DNA from: Bacillus sp. E(2018) | GTDB taxonomy: Bacteria > Bacillota > Bacilli > Bacillales > Fictibacillaceae | Direction of reading: 5' to 3' | NCBI RefSeq assembly: GCF_005503015.1 | Contig: NZ_SCOL01000004.1 | Coordinates: 1 to 64,000 of the forward strand | DNA: 64,000 nucleotides | Shown: positions 41,870 through 50,417 of the stretch, one piece after another | Numbering within the stretch: the first letter of the stretch is position 1 | Layout of the letters: each line of letters begins with the position of its first letter | Notes under the pieces: model-generated | Told to the model about the DNA's origin: nothing | Database searches by the model: none | What the model saw: only the letters and a program-made list of their open reading frames with translations | Made by a program: the position numbers and the translations under genes

Positions 41870-41897
41870 TTGACTTCAAAATAGAAGTGAGTATAAT
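41870..41897 (+). promoter_or_regulatory. Sigma-A promoter of the peroxiredoxin unit
   Basis: TTGACT, 16 bases, TATAAT, some 65-95 bases before the first gene. It is among the best sigma-A matches in the window and lies between the PerR-like and Fur-like boxes. Confidence 0.75.
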
Positions 41898-41916
41898 AAA
41901 GATTGTGAACAACACA

Positions 41917-41937
41917 TGATAATGATATTCATTATCA
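41917..41937 (+). promoter_or_regulatory. Fur box
   Basis: Two perfect nine-base arms, TGATAATGA and its complement, are separated by TAT. Against the 19-base Fur consensus only one base differs. It begins about 13 bases after the expected transcription start, a good place for a roadblock. Confidence 0.75.
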
Positions 41938-41963
41938 TTTAAATAAAAGGAGTGAAATTTAAA

Positions 41964-42506
41964 ATGGCAGAACGTATGGTAGGAAAACAAGCACCTCGCT
42001 TTGAGATGGAAGCGATCATGCCTAATAAAGAAACGAAAAAAGTAAGCTTAGAAAAGAACATGGAAGATGGGAAATGGACGGTTCTTTTCTTCTATCCAAT
42101 GGATTTCACTTTCGTATGTCCAACTGAAATCACCGCTTTATCAGATAGATATAGTGAATTCGAAGACTTAGATGCGGAAGTAATCGGGGTTTCAACGGAT
42201 ACCGTTCATACGCATTTGGCTTGGATCAACACGAATCGTGAAGATAACGGGCTTGGTGAATTAAACTATCCTCTAGCTGCTGACACGAATCACCGTGTAT
42301 CACGTGATTATGGAGTTTTGATCGAAGAAGAAGGCGTTGCACTTCGAGGTATGTTCATTATCAATCCAGAAGGTGAGATGATGTATCAAGTTGTTTTCCA
42401 CAACAATATCGGCCGTGATGCTGATGAGACACTGCGTGTGCTTCAAGCTCTGCAAACTGGCGGACTTTGCCCAGCAAACTGGAAGCCAGGACAAAAGACA
42501 CTTTAA
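41964..42506 (+). CDS. Typical 2-Cys peroxiredoxin (AhpC/Prx)
   Basis: 180 residues from the ATG at 41964 (AAGGAG upstream); a GTG four codons earlier is in frame. The peroxidatic Cys52 is in DFTFVCPTE, the resolving Cys in GGLCPANW near residue 170, and the floor Arg is in RGMFIIN. It reduces H2O2 and organic peroxides. With TlpA-like and Dps proteins downstream and PerR/Fur boxes upstream, it forms a peroxide and iron stress locus. No AhpF gene lies nearby, so the electron donor is probably thioredoxin. Confidence 0.93.
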   Translation: MAERMVGKQAPRFEMEAIMPNKETKKVSLEKNMEDGKWTVLFFYPMDFTFVCPTEITALSDRYSEFEDLDAEVIGVSTDTVHTHLAWINTNREDNGLGELNYPLAADTNHRVSRDYGVLIEEEGVALRGMFIINPEGEMMYQVVFHNNIGRDADETLRVLQALQTGGLCPANWKPGQKTL

Positions 42507-42526
42507 GAATGCAGTTTTTGAAGGAA

Positions 42527-42654
42527 GTTGATTTCCGTTCCAGGTTGCTCGCTTTCCGCGGGGCAGGCGGTGAGCCCCTTGCCGCTTCGCGCCCTTAAGG
42601 GTCTCACCTGACCGCTTGTCCCGCAGGAGTCTCGCACCTTGCACTCCAATCAAC
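42527..42654 (+). repeat. 128-bp hairpin-forming intergenic repeat, copy 3
   Basis: Very close to copy 1 (GGTGAGCCCC...CTTAAGGGTCTCACC core). It begins 20 bases after the peroxiredoxin stop and ends 87 bases before the thioredoxin-like gene, so it may end or process the transcript between them. Confidence 0.85.
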
Positions 42655-42741
42655 TTGACAATGAAGAGGAAACACCCCTTTTAAATCAGACTTATTTAAA
42701 ATGTATTCAAACTAACGAACAACTTTTGGAGGGAATAACAG

Positions 42742-43191
42742 ATGAAATTACGTGAACAAATGCCTGAACTTGATGGTGCTACAACTTGGTTGAATGAAGA
42801 AGTAACAAAAGAGGAGTTGGTAGGAGAAAAAGCAACCTTGATCCACTTCTGGTCCGTAAGCTGCGGATTGTGTAAAGAATCGATGCCCGACGTTAACGAA
42901 CTTCGCGATGAATATGAAGATGACCTAAATGTAGTAGCTGTTCACATGCCTCGCTCAGAAAACGATTTAGACATGAGCGTAATCGAACAGATGGCGATCG
43001 GGCATGATATTACACAGCCGATCTATGTAGATAGCGAGCATAAATTAACGGATGCATTTGAGAACAAATACGTACCTGCGTACTATGTGTTTGATAAAGA
43101 AGGGAAGCTTCGTCACTTCCAAGCTGGAGGAAGCGGAATGGACATGCTTCGCAAGCGCTTGAACCGTGTATTGAACGAAGAAACAAAATAA
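42742..43191 (+). CDS. TlpA-like thioredoxin-fold protein
   Basis: 149 residues. Thioredoxin fold with active site CGLC (Cys41, Cys44) in FWSVSCGLCKESMP and the cis-Pro in YVPAYYVFD. No signal peptide or membrane helix, unlike ResA or TlpA, so it should work in the cytoplasm. It is a likely reductant or partner of the peroxiredoxin upstream, or a peroxidase itself. GGAGGG precedes the ATG. Dps follows 12 bases after the stop. Confidence 0.88.
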   Translation: MKLREQMPELDGATTWLNEEVTKEELVGEKATLIHFWSVSCGLCKESMPDVNELRDEYEDDLNVVAVHMPRSENDLDMSVIEQMAIGHDITQPIYVDSEHKLTDAFENKYVPAYYVFDKEGKLRHFQAGGSGMDMLRKRLNRVLNEETK

Positions 43192-43203
43192 GGAGATGTT
43201 TAT

Positions 43204-43638
43204 ATGAATACCATTCAAGAAGTATTAAATCTTCAAGTTGCGAACTGGAATGTATTGTTTGTAAAACTACACAACTATCATTGGTATGTAAAAGGACCTC
43301 ACTTTTTCACACTTCATGAAAAGTTTGAAGAGCTTTACAACGAAGCAGCAACGAATATTGACGAATTGGCTGAGCGACTGCTCGTTCTAAAAGGAACACC
43401 GGTTGCTACGATGAAAGAATATTTAGAGTTGGCAACAGTGGAAGAGGCAAAATCAAATGAATCAGCAGAAGATATGGTTCAAAACGTTATTCGCGATTTC
43501 GAACTTCTGATCGCTGAGATTAAAGAAGGAATGGAAGTAACCGAGCGTGAAGGAGATGAAGTAACGCACGATATGTTATTATCCGTTCGTGAAAGTCTTG
43601 CTAAACATAATTGGATGCTTCGCGCGTTCGTAAGCTAA
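43204..43638 (+). CDS. dps: Dps family DNA-protecting ferritin
   Basis: 144 residues of a four-helix ferritin-like protein. The ferroxidase site is visible as [38 protein letters not shown], with His23/His26/His33/His38 and acidic partners shared between subunits. Dodecamers store iron and use H2O2 to oxidise Fe2+, blocking Fenton damage; the B. subtilis counterparts are MrgA and Dps. A PerR box at the head of the region fits MrgA-like control. AAGGAG precedes the ATG. Confidence 0.93.
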   Translation: MNTIQEVLNLQVANWNVLFVKLHNYHWYVKGPHFFTLHEKFEELYNEAATNIDELAERLLVLKGTPVATMKEYLELATVEEAKSNESAEDMVQNVIRDFELLIAEIKEGMEVTEREGDEVTHDMLLSVRESLAKHNWMLRAFVS

Positions 43639-43650
43639 TATTAGGAAGAG

Positions 43651-43677
43651 AAAGAGTGACTTCGGTCGCTCTTTTTG
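43651..43677 (+). terminator. Terminator of the dps unit
   Basis: GAGTGAC, loop TTCG, GTCGCTC, then TTTTT: a stable tetraloop hairpin. Confidence 0.9.
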
Positions 43678-43781
43678 TATGTCTAAATAATATATCTAAA
43701 AATTATAATTATTCTGCAATTTTAACGAAGCTTATGCTAGAATTTAAGAATGGACCAAATTATTCCAAGAGGAGGACGAAA

Positions 43782-44771
43782 ATGAAAAAGGGGATTGCAT
43801 TATTTTTTATACTGATTCTTGCCTTTTCACTAGCGGCATGTGGTCAAAAGATTGAGACTCCATCTGAAAAGAAAGAAACGGGTGACAAGAGCGCTTCTTT
43901 AAATCTTGATCAGATCAGTATTGTAACAGGTGGGACAGGCGGTACATATTATCCACTAGGTGGAGAGATGGCAAAGATCGTGAAAGACGAGTTAGATGTT
44001 GAAGCAAATTCTCAAGCTTCAGGTGCATCTGTTGAAAACATGCAGCTGCTTCAAGATGGTGACGCTGATGTAGCGTTCACACAAACAGATATCGCTAGCT
44101 ATGCAGTTGAAGGCAAAGAAATGTTTAAAGAAAAAGTTGACCAAGTAACAGGGATCGGGACTTTATATCCTGAAACGATTCAGATCGTTACGTTAAAAGA
44201 TAGCGGAATTAAGAGTGTTGAAGATTTGAAGGGTAAAAAGGTTTCAGTGGGAGCGCCGGGAAGTGGAACGTTCGCGAATGCTGAACAAATTTTAAAGATT
44301 CATGGCATGACAATGGATGACATTGATGCGCAGCATCTATCGTTCGATGAGTCTGCTGAAGGGATTCAAGATAAGAACATTCAAGCGGCATTTATTACAG
44401 CAGGAACGCCAACAGGTGCTGTTGAAGCATTATCTGCAACAAATCCTGTGACGATCGTACCAATTGCAGATGACAAGATTAAAGAATTGATTGAAGCTCA
44501 TCCGTATTACATTGAAGATACCGTTAAGAGTGGTACTTACAAGATTGAAGCTGATGTAAAAACGGTAGCTGTTCTTTCCATGTTAACTGTTCGTAAAGAC
44601 ATGGAGGATGATGCAGTGTACGCAATCACAAAAGCAATCTTTGAAAACACGGATAAGATCAGTCATGCAAAAGGAGAGTTAATCTCAGCAGAGAATGCAG
44701 TAGAAGGGATGGGGATTGAATTCCATCCTGGAGCTAAAAAGTATTTTGAAGAAAAAGGAATCTTAAAATAA
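43782..44771 (+). CDS. TAXI-family TRAP transporter solute receptor
   Basis: 329 residues from the ATG at 43782 behind GAGGAGG; the frame opens far upstream but that part is not coding. A lipoprotein signal ends in SLAACGQK (Cys21). The TAXI family signature ITGGTGGTYYPLGG near 47, TQTDIASYAVEG, and KGKKVSVGAPGSGT are present. It catches organic acids (glutamate, C4-dicarboxylates or others) outside the membrane and hands them to the permease encoded 545 bases downstream. Confidence 0.92.
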   Translation: MKKGIALFFILILAFSLAACGQKIETPSEKKETGDKSASLNLDQISIVTGGTGGTYYPLGGEMAKIVKDELDVEANSQASGASVENMQLLQDGDADVAFTQTDIASYAVEGKEMFKEKVDQVTGIGTLYPETIQIVTLKDSGIKSVEDLKGKKVSVGAPGSGTFANAEQILKIHGMTMDDIDAQHLSFDESAEGIQDKNIQAAFITAGTPTGAVEALSATNPVTIVPIADDKIKELIEAHPYYIEDTVKSGTYKIEADVKTVAVLSMLTVRKDMEDDAVYAITKAIFENTDKISHAKGELISAENAVEGMGIEFHPGAKKYFEEKGILK

Positions 44772-44782
44772 GAGGTGTCGAA

Positions 44783-44812
44783 CATGGACTAAAAGATTAT
44801 TTTTAGTCCATG
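44783..44812 (+). promoter_or_regulatory. Perfect 12-bp stem-loop between receptor and DUF1850 genes
   Basis: CATGGACTAAAA, loop GATTAT, then the exact reverse complement. No long T-run follows, so it should protect the 3' end of the receptor mRNA or control translation more than stop transcription. The left arm includes a ribosome binding site-preceded ATG-GAC-TAA, a two-codon frame. Confidence 0.6.
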
Positions 44813-44819
44813 TATTCTT

Positions 44820-45323
44820 ATGAAGAAAATTTTTGGGAGCATCTTGGGTTTAGTGATCTTAACCATTTTTTCAATGGTGCCATTTTTTAAATCTGTAGTG
44901 ATTACAGACGGAAATTCAGGTGAATCGCTAGCTTTCTTTGATGCAAAAGAAGGCAGTGAATTCAGTATTGAATACATACACTCAATTCATAAAACACCGG
45001 TTCGTGAAATCTATCACGTTCATCATGAAGAGATCCTTCAGACGGAGATGAGGTTTCAGGAATTTGGAGTGGGCATGCCATCTGGTCCAGCTGAAGGGGA
45101 AGTGTTTACACAAAAAGGTGAGAACTATATTTTATCCAACATGAATAGAACATTTCCTTCATTAGATATTCGAATCGGACAAATTATTGCCAATCATACA
45201 CTTCTTCTGAATGGGAATAAATATCCCTTTTCAGCTTTCAGTGAAAAAGGGTCTTGGGTTTCAATTAAAGTAGAAAACTTGAACGTATGGCAAAGGTTGA
45301 TAGGAGGGAAAAAACTTGGATAA
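44820..45323 (+). CDS. DUF1850 protein of the TRAP operon
   Basis: 167 residues. One N-terminal helix (about 5-27), then a small beta-rich domain with the DUF1850 pattern FSIEYIHSIHKTPVREIYHV and MRFQEFGVGMPSGPAEGE. This family is regularly found between TAXI receptors and fused TRAP permeases; its role is unknown, perhaps docking. There is no ribosome binding site before the ATG at 44820; the stem-loop described at 44783 lies there instead. It overlaps the permease gene by eight bases. Confidence 0.85.
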   Translation: MKKIFGSILGLVILTIFSMVPFFKSVVITDGNSGESLAFFDAKEGSEFSIEYIHSIHKTPVREIYHVHHEEILQTEMRFQEFGVGMPSGPAEGEVFTQKGENYILSNMNRTFPSLDIRIGQIIANHTLLLNGNKYPFSAFSEKGSWVSIKVENLNVWQRLIGGKKLG

Positions 45324-47307
45324 AGATAAGAATAAGTATAACGAGCGTGAACAAATATCAGATCAAGCTGTACAAGAACTGATGGAAAAGTATGATCCAG
45401 AAGCAGGCTTTCGTAAATTAAAAGGTGCGCTTTATTGGATCACACTCATCGGTTTGGTCAGTTTTTCGTTATTTCAGCTTTATACAGCTATTTTTGGAGT
45501 ATTGCCGGCACAATTGCAAAGAACGATTCATCTAGGTTTTGCGCTTACGTTAATCTTTTTGTTATTTCCGGCTTCAAAAAAGAAAAAAGAAGGGAAACCT
45601 CTTTTTCAAGTCGCTTGGTATGACATGATTTTGGCGGTTCTATCGATAGCTGTAGGATCCTATTGGTACCTGTTCATGGATGATCTTGTAATGAGAGTAG
45701 GAAGATTAACGACTCAAGATTTCCTAATAGGTGTTCTCGCGATCATACTCGTTTTAGAAGCAACAAGAAGAGTCGTTGGACTGCCCATCACGATTATTGC
45801 AGGTCTATTCCTGCTTTACGCGTATATGGGACCTTATATGCCGGGCTTCTTAGAGCACAAAGGTTTGACGATCGAACGGATCGTACGGACGATGTTCTTT
45901 ACAACAGAAGGTATTTTAGGAACACCGCTTGCGGTTTCATCCACATATATCTTTTTGTTTCTTTTGTTTGGAGCCTTTCTCGTTAAAACGGGAGTGGGCG
46001 AATATTTTAATGACCTATCCATCGTTATCGCAGGAAGAAGAGTTGGGGGACCTGCTAAGGTAGCTATTTTCTCGAGTGCTCTACAAGGAACAATCAGCGG
46101 AAGTTCGGTTGCTAACGTTGTAACTTCTGGGGCTTTTACCATTCCGATGATGAAACGATTGGGTTATGATAAAAACTTTGCAGGAGCAGTTGAGGCAGCT
46201 TCTTCCACTGGTGGTCAGATCATGCCTCCTGTCATGGGTGCGGCGGCGTTTTTGATGGTTGAGTTTATCGGAGGCGGCATTACCTATTGGGATATTGCCA
46301 AAGCTGCAGCGATTCCAGCTATCCTTTATTTCGCGGGAATTTGGATCATGACACATTTCGAAGCAAAACGCATCGGTCTTAGAGGGTTATCGCGTGAAGA
46401 GATGCCTGAAACAAAAAGAGTTATTAAACAAGTGTATTTGTTGATTCCGATTGTTGTGGTCATTGTTCTACTAATGAACGGGGTCAGTGTTACAAAATCA
46501 GCTTTATGGTCAATCGTAAGTGCGATCGCAGTAGGTATGTTCAATAAGAACACACGCATGGGACCAAAGCTCTTTTTTGAAGCATTAGCCGATGGTGCGA
46601 GAACGGCTCTTGGCGTTGCAGCTGCTACAGCAGCGGCAGGTATGATCGTTGGTGTGGTTACGGTAACAGGTGTGGGTCTTAAGATGGCGAACGGTTTGCT
46701 AGAGTTATCAGGAGGTTATCTCATTCCGACCCTGATCTTAACGATGATCGCATCGCTTATACTTGGAATGGGGTCTCCGACCACGGCGAACTACGTGATC
46801 ACATCAACGATCGCGGCACCAGCTATTTTATTGTTTGGTGTTCCAGATCTATCCGCTCACATGTTTGTTTTTTACTTTGGAATCATCGCGGATATTACAC
46901 CTCCTGTGGCACTTGCGGCCTTTGCTGCAGCTGGGGTTTCAGGCGGTGAACCGATACGAACTGGGATATTATCATCAAAACTGGCCATTGCGGCATTTAT
47001 TATTCCATACATTTTCGTCATATCACCACAGCTCATGTTAATTGATACAACATGGACAGAAGCGATTTGGGTAATCTCTACAGCATTTGTAGGAATGATT
47101 GCGATTGGTGCAGGGATGATCGGCTATTGGATGCGACCTCTTGCTTGGTTAGAAAGAATAGTTGCTGTTGCGATCGGCTTCTTGTTGATCTATCCAGAAG
47201 GCATATTTAGTGTAATCGGTCTTGCAGCGTTCGCTCTTATGCTTGGAAGTCAGTATTGGCTTTTGAAGAAAGACAACACACAAGCACCATCATCACCAGC
47301 TGTTTAA
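45316..47307 (+). CDS. Fused TRAP transporter permease (4TM/12TM)
   Basis: 663 residues starting at TTG behind AGGAGGG. About 16-18 helices: the small-subunit part (about 30-150) is joined to the large DctM-like part with GRRVGGPAKVAIFSSALQGTISGSSVANVVTSGAFTIPMMKRLGY and EAASSTGGQIMPPVMGAAAF, and later MGSPTTANYVITSTIAAPAI. It uses a Na+ gradient to move the ligand delivered by the TAXI receptor. Overlaps DUF1850 by eight bases; terminator follows. Confidence 0.95.
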   Translation: MDKDKNKYNEREQISDQAVQELMEKYDPEAGFRKLKGALYWITLIGLVSFSLFQLYTAIFGVLPAQLQRTIHLGFALTLIFLLFPASKKKKEGKPLFQVAWYDMILAVLSIAVGSYWYLFMDDLVMRVGRLTTQDFLIGVLAIILVLEATRRVVGLPITIIAGLFLLYAYMGPYMPGFLEHKGLTIERIVRTMFFTTEGILGTPLAVSSTYIFLFLLFGAFLVKTGVGEYFNDLSIVIAGRRVGGPAKVAIFSSALQGTISGSSVANVVTSGAFTIPMMKRLGYDKNFAGAVEAASSTGGQIMPPVMGAAAFLMVEFIGGGITYWDIAKAAAIPAILYFAGIWIMTHFEAKRIGLRGLSREEMPETKRVIKQVYLLIPIVVVIVLLMNGVSVTKSALWSIVSAIAVGMFNKNTRMGPKLFFEALADGARTALGVAAATAAAGMIVGVVTVTGVGLKMANGLLELSGGYLIPTLILTMIASLILGMGSPTTANYVITSTIAAPAILLFGVPDLSAHMFVFYFGIIADITPPVALAAFAAAGVSGGEPIRTGILSSKLAIAAFIIPYIFVISPQLMLIDTTWTEAIWVISTAFVGMIAIGAGMIGYWMRPLAWLERIVAVAIGFLLIYPEGIFSVIGLAAFALMLGSQYWLLKKDNTQAPSSPAV

Positions 47308-47317
47308 AAGGTGAAAG

Positions 47318-47348
47318 CTCAAAGACATCTGTCTTTGAGTTTTTTTTA
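47318..47348 (+). terminator. Terminator of the TRAP operon
   Basis: CTCAAAGACA and TGTCTTTGAG pair over TC, followed by a run of T. Confidence 0.92.
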
Positions 47349-47519
47349 TGGTGCAAAGTTTAAAAAATTCAATGTGGGTAAAAGATTGTAAGGTTATACA
47401 TCTCGTATTTATGATACAATCAGTAAGTATGCATTTTTGTAGGATACGGATTTGAATATATGTATGTAGGCTGATAGAGATAGGATGGTCAGTTATATAT
47501 AAAAAGGAGAGATATCCAA

Positions 47520-49139
47520 ATGATTACGGTAACTAACGTTGGTCTTCGCTACGGCGACCGCAAGCTGTTTGAAGACGTTAATATAAAGTTCACACCAGGA
47601 AACTGCTACGGTTTAATTGGTGCAAACGGTGCGGGTAAATCAACATTCTTAAAAATTCTTTCTGGTGAGATCGAAGCTCAAACAGGTGACGTTCACATGA
47701 CTCCAGGCGAACGTCTAGCTGTCTTGAAGCAGAACCACTTTGAGTATGAAGATCAAGAGGTAATGCAGACAGTTATTATGGGCCACGCTCGTCTTTATGA
47801 AGTGATGCAAGAGAAAGACGCGATCTATATGAAAGCTGACTTCTCAGACGAAGACGGAATTCGTGCAGCTGAACTGGAAGGTGAGTTTGCTGAACTAAAC
47901 GGTTGGGAAGCTGAATCTGAAGCAGCGATCCTTCTTAAAGGTCTTGGTATCAAAGAAGATCTTCACACGAAGAAACTAGCAGAATTAACAGGTTCGGAAA
48001 AAGTAAAAGTATTGCTTGCTCAAGCTCTTTTCGGTAAGCCAGATGTTCTTCTTCTAGATGAGCCGACGAACAACTTAGACCTTCAAGCGATTCAATGGCT
48101 AGAAGATTTCTTGATCAACTTTGAGAACACTGTTATCGTTGTATCCCATGACCGTCACTTCTTAAACAAAGTATGTACGCACATGGCTGACCTTGATTTT
48201 GGAAAGATTCAGATCTATGTAGGTAACTACGATTTCTGGTACGAGTCTTCTCAATTAGCGCTTCGTATGGCACAAGATCAAAACAAGAAAAAAGAAGAAA
48301 AGATTAAAGAATTACAGGCGTTCGTTGCGCGATTTAGTGCGAACGCATCTAAATCCAAACAAGCGACTTCACGTAAGAAGTTATTAGATAAAATCTCTTT
48401 AGATGATATCCGACCTTCTTCTCGTAAATATCCGTATGTGAACTTTGGCATCAACCGTGAGATCGGGAATGACCTTCTTCGTGTTGACGGCCTAACGAAA
48501 TCGATTGACGGCGTAAAAGTACTTGATAACGTGAGCTTTATCATGAACAAAGATGACAAGGTTGCTTTCGTTGGTAAAGAAGAAATCGCCATCACAACTC
48601 TATTTAAAATTTTGATGGGTGAGATGGAAGAGGACAGTGGAACATACAAATGGGGTGTAACAACGTCTCAAGCGTACTTCCCACGCGATAACTCAAAATA
48701 CTTTGATGGCAGCGAGCAGACACTTGTTGATTGGCTGCGTCAATATTCTCCAGAAGATCAAACGGAGAGCTTCCTTCGCGGATTCCTTGGACGTATGCTT
48801 TTCTCAGGTGAAGAAGTAATGAAGAAGCCTTCTGTATTATCTGGAGGTGAGAAAGTACGTTGTATGCTTTCTAAGATGATGCTTAGCGGATCAAACGTAT
48901 TGATCATGGATGATCCTACGAACCACTTGGATCTAGAGTCCATCACAGCGTTGAACAACGGATTAATCGGCTACAAAGGTTCATTGATGTTCACATCACA
49001 TGACCATCAGTTCGTAGAAACGATCGCGAACCGTATCATCGAGATCACGCCTAAAGGAATTCTTGATAAGCAAATGTCTTATGATGAGTACCTAGCAAAC
49101 GACGAGTTGAAGAAGCAACGTCAATTGATGTATCAATAA
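47520..49139 (+). CDS. ykpA: ABC-F family ATPase, YkpA/YbiT type
   Basis: 539 residues: two ATPase domains and an inter-domain linker (about 240-290, ELQAFVARFSANASKSKQATSRKK), no membrane part. ABC-F proteins act on the ribosome E site to rescue or tune elongation. NBD1: Walker A GANGAGKST, signature ELTGSEKVKVLL, Walker B LLLDEPTNNLDL. NBD2: signature LSGGEKVRCML, Walker B LIMDDPTNHLDL, but the Walker A position reads VGKEEIAITT, lacking the Gly and Lys of GxxGK[ST]T. AAGGAGAG precedes the ATG. Single gene with terminator. Confidence 0.9.
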   Translation: MITVTNVGLRYGDRKLFEDVNIKFTPGNCYGLIGANGAGKSTFLKILSGEIEAQTGDVHMTPGERLAVLKQNHFEYEDQEVMQTVIMGHARLYEVMQEKDAIYMKADFSDEDGIRAAELEGEFAELNGWEAESEAAILLKGLGIKEDLHTKKLAELTGSEKVKVLLAQALFGKPDVLLLDEPTNNLDLQAIQWLEDFLINFENTVIVVSHDRHFLNKVCTHMADLDFGKIQIYVGNYDFWYESSQLALRMAQDQNKKKEEKIKELQAFVARFSANASKSKQATSRKKLLDKISLDDIRPSSRKYPYVNFGINREIGNDLLRVDGLTKSIDGVKVLDNVSFIMNKDDKVAFVGKEEIAITTLFKILMGEMEEDSGTYKWGVTTSQAYFPRDNSKYFDGSEQTLVDWLRQYSPEDQTESFLRGFLGRMLFSGEEVMKKPSVLSGGEKVRCMLSKMMLSGSNVLIMDDPTNHLDLESITALNNGLIGYKGSLMFTSHDHQFVETIANRIIEITPKGILDKQMSYDEYLANDELKKQRQLMYQ

Positions 49140-49145
49140 AATAAC

Positions 49146-49187
49146 AAAAGAGTGTTAAGTCTGAGTTTAGATTTAGCACTCTTTTTT
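49146..49187 (+). terminator. Terminator of the ABC-F gene
   Basis: AAAAGAGTG...TAA and TTA...CACTCTTTT make a long interrupted stem ending in T6. Confidence 0.9.
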
Positions 49188-49213
49188 ATGTTGCTCTGTT
49201 GCTCTTGAATGAA

Positions 49214-49342
49214 GTTGATCTCCTTTTCAGGTGCGCCGCTTTCCGGGGGCGTGCGGTGAGCCACCTCCGCGCTTTGCGCCATTAGTTGTCTCACCTGTCA
49301 CGCGGATCCCCCAGGATTCTCACACCTTACACTACAATCAAC
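49214..49342 (+). repeat. 129-bp hairpin-forming intergenic repeat, copy 4
   Basis: The most diverged of the four copies (GGTGAGCCACC...GTTGTCTCACC centre), with the same GTTGAT and ATCAAC borders. It lies just after the ABC-F terminator and before the alkyltransferase-like gene. Confidence 0.8.
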
Positions 49343-49412
49343 TTGTCAACGATGCTGATTTGTTAAGTAGACCAGATCAAGTAATATCTATACGTGAAGT
49401 GGGGCAAAAATA

Positions 49413-49736
49413 ATGGAACCGTTTACTGAGAAAGTTATTAAAGTTATCAAAAACATACCGAGTGGCTACGTCATGTCTTATGGACAGATTGCCCGCGTAG
49501 CTGGTAATCCGCGAAGTGCTAGACAGGTCGTCCGTATCCTTCACTCTATGAGTAAGAAACATGATCTGCCTTGGCATCGTGTAATCAATGGAAAAGGAGA
49601 AATCGGCATTCAAGATGAGGAATTATTTTTTACACAAAAATCACGATTAGAACGTGAAGGAGTGCAATTTAAAGGGAAAAATAGAGTGGACATCGAAACT
49701 TACAGATATTCGCCAGATTGCGAGGATACTATTTAA
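49413..49736 (+). CDS. Alkyltransferase-like protein (ATL)
   Basis: 107 residues, the C-terminal DNA-binding domain of the O6-alkylguanine alkyltransferase family: YGQIARVAGNPRSARQVVRIL is the recognition helix with the Arg finger. The active-site motif is PWHRVI at 53-58, with Trp54 in place of the reactive Cys of PCHRV, the mark of ATL proteins. They bind O6-alkylguanine without repairing it and bend the DNA to recruit nucleotide excision repair, whose uvrBA genes lie 5 kb on. GGGG precedes the ATG; a GNAT gene follows 26 bases later. Confidence 0.92.
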   Translation: MEPFTEKVIKVIKNIPSGYVMSYGQIARVAGNPRSARQVVRILHSMSKKHDLPWHRVINGKGEIGIQDEELFFTQKSRLEREGVQFKGKNRVDIETYRYSPDCEDTI

Positions 49737-49762
49737 TCACCAATTGCAGGGAGAATTGACAG

Positions 49763-50260
49763 ATGCTGATGAAAGAGATTCCGGTAATAAAGGTAGCAGA
49801 GTTAAGGGATAAAGAAACGATCCATAATCTTATGCAGTTTTATTTTTATGATTTCTCAGAGTATATTGATCTTCAAGTGAACGATAATGGAGTTTTTGGC
49901 CAGTATGCTTATCTCGATAGCTATTGGGAAGAAAGTCAGCGTTTTCCTTATCTGATTCAAAAAGAAGACAAGCTAACAGGGTTTGTATTAGTAAGCGAAG
50001 TACAGGAGGCCAACAATCCTTACTGGTCGATCTCTGAATTTTTTATCTTGAAAAGATTTAGGCTTGATGGTTTGGGGAAACTGGCCGCGCATCAGGTATT
50101 TGAAAAACATAAGGGAGATTGGCAAGTTTCTCAAATAGAAGCGAACAAACCTGCACAGAGGTTTTGGAGAAAAGTGATAGGTGAATACAGCAAGAAACAG
50201 TATACAGAGCGGAAGGAAGAGGGACGAGTCATCCAATCGTTCTCCAATAAAATAGTTTAG
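49763..50260 (+). CDS. GNAT family N-acetyltransferase
   Basis: 165 residues. GNAT fold with the acetyl-CoA loop region FFILKRFRLDGLGKLAAHQVF near 96-116 (pattern R-x-D-G-L-G-K corresponding to R/Q-x-x-G-x-G/A) and a substrate strand VNDNGVFGQYAYLDSYW. QIEANKPAQRFWRKVIGEY is the last helix typical of acetyltransferases with small substrates. GGGAG precedes the ATG. Substrate unknown; likely an operon with the ATL gene. Confidence 0.88.
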   Translation: MLMKEIPVIKVAELRDKETIHNLMQFYFYDFSEYIDLQVNDNGVFGQYAYLDSYWEESQRFPYLIQKEDKLTGFVLVSEVQEANNPYWSISEFFILKRFRLDGLGKLAAHQVFEKHKGDWQVSQIEANKPAQRFWRKVIGEYSKKQYTERKEEGRVIQSFSNKIV

Positions 50261-50269
50261 AAATGATGT

Positions 50270-50298
50270 GCGATTCTATCAATGGAATCGCTTTTTTT
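50270..50298 (+). terminator. Terminator after the GNAT gene
   Basis: GCGATTC and GAATCGC pair over an eight-base loop and run into seven T. Confidence 0.9.
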
Positions 50299-50417
50299 TA
50301 TTGTGATAAAACGATAGAAAGTTTGACTTTTTTTTAATAGGGCAAAATAGGAGAGGAACTGCTAACATGTTAAGTGGTCCCAAATAACCGTTTTTTTACT
50401 TCTGAGGGGATGTACAC

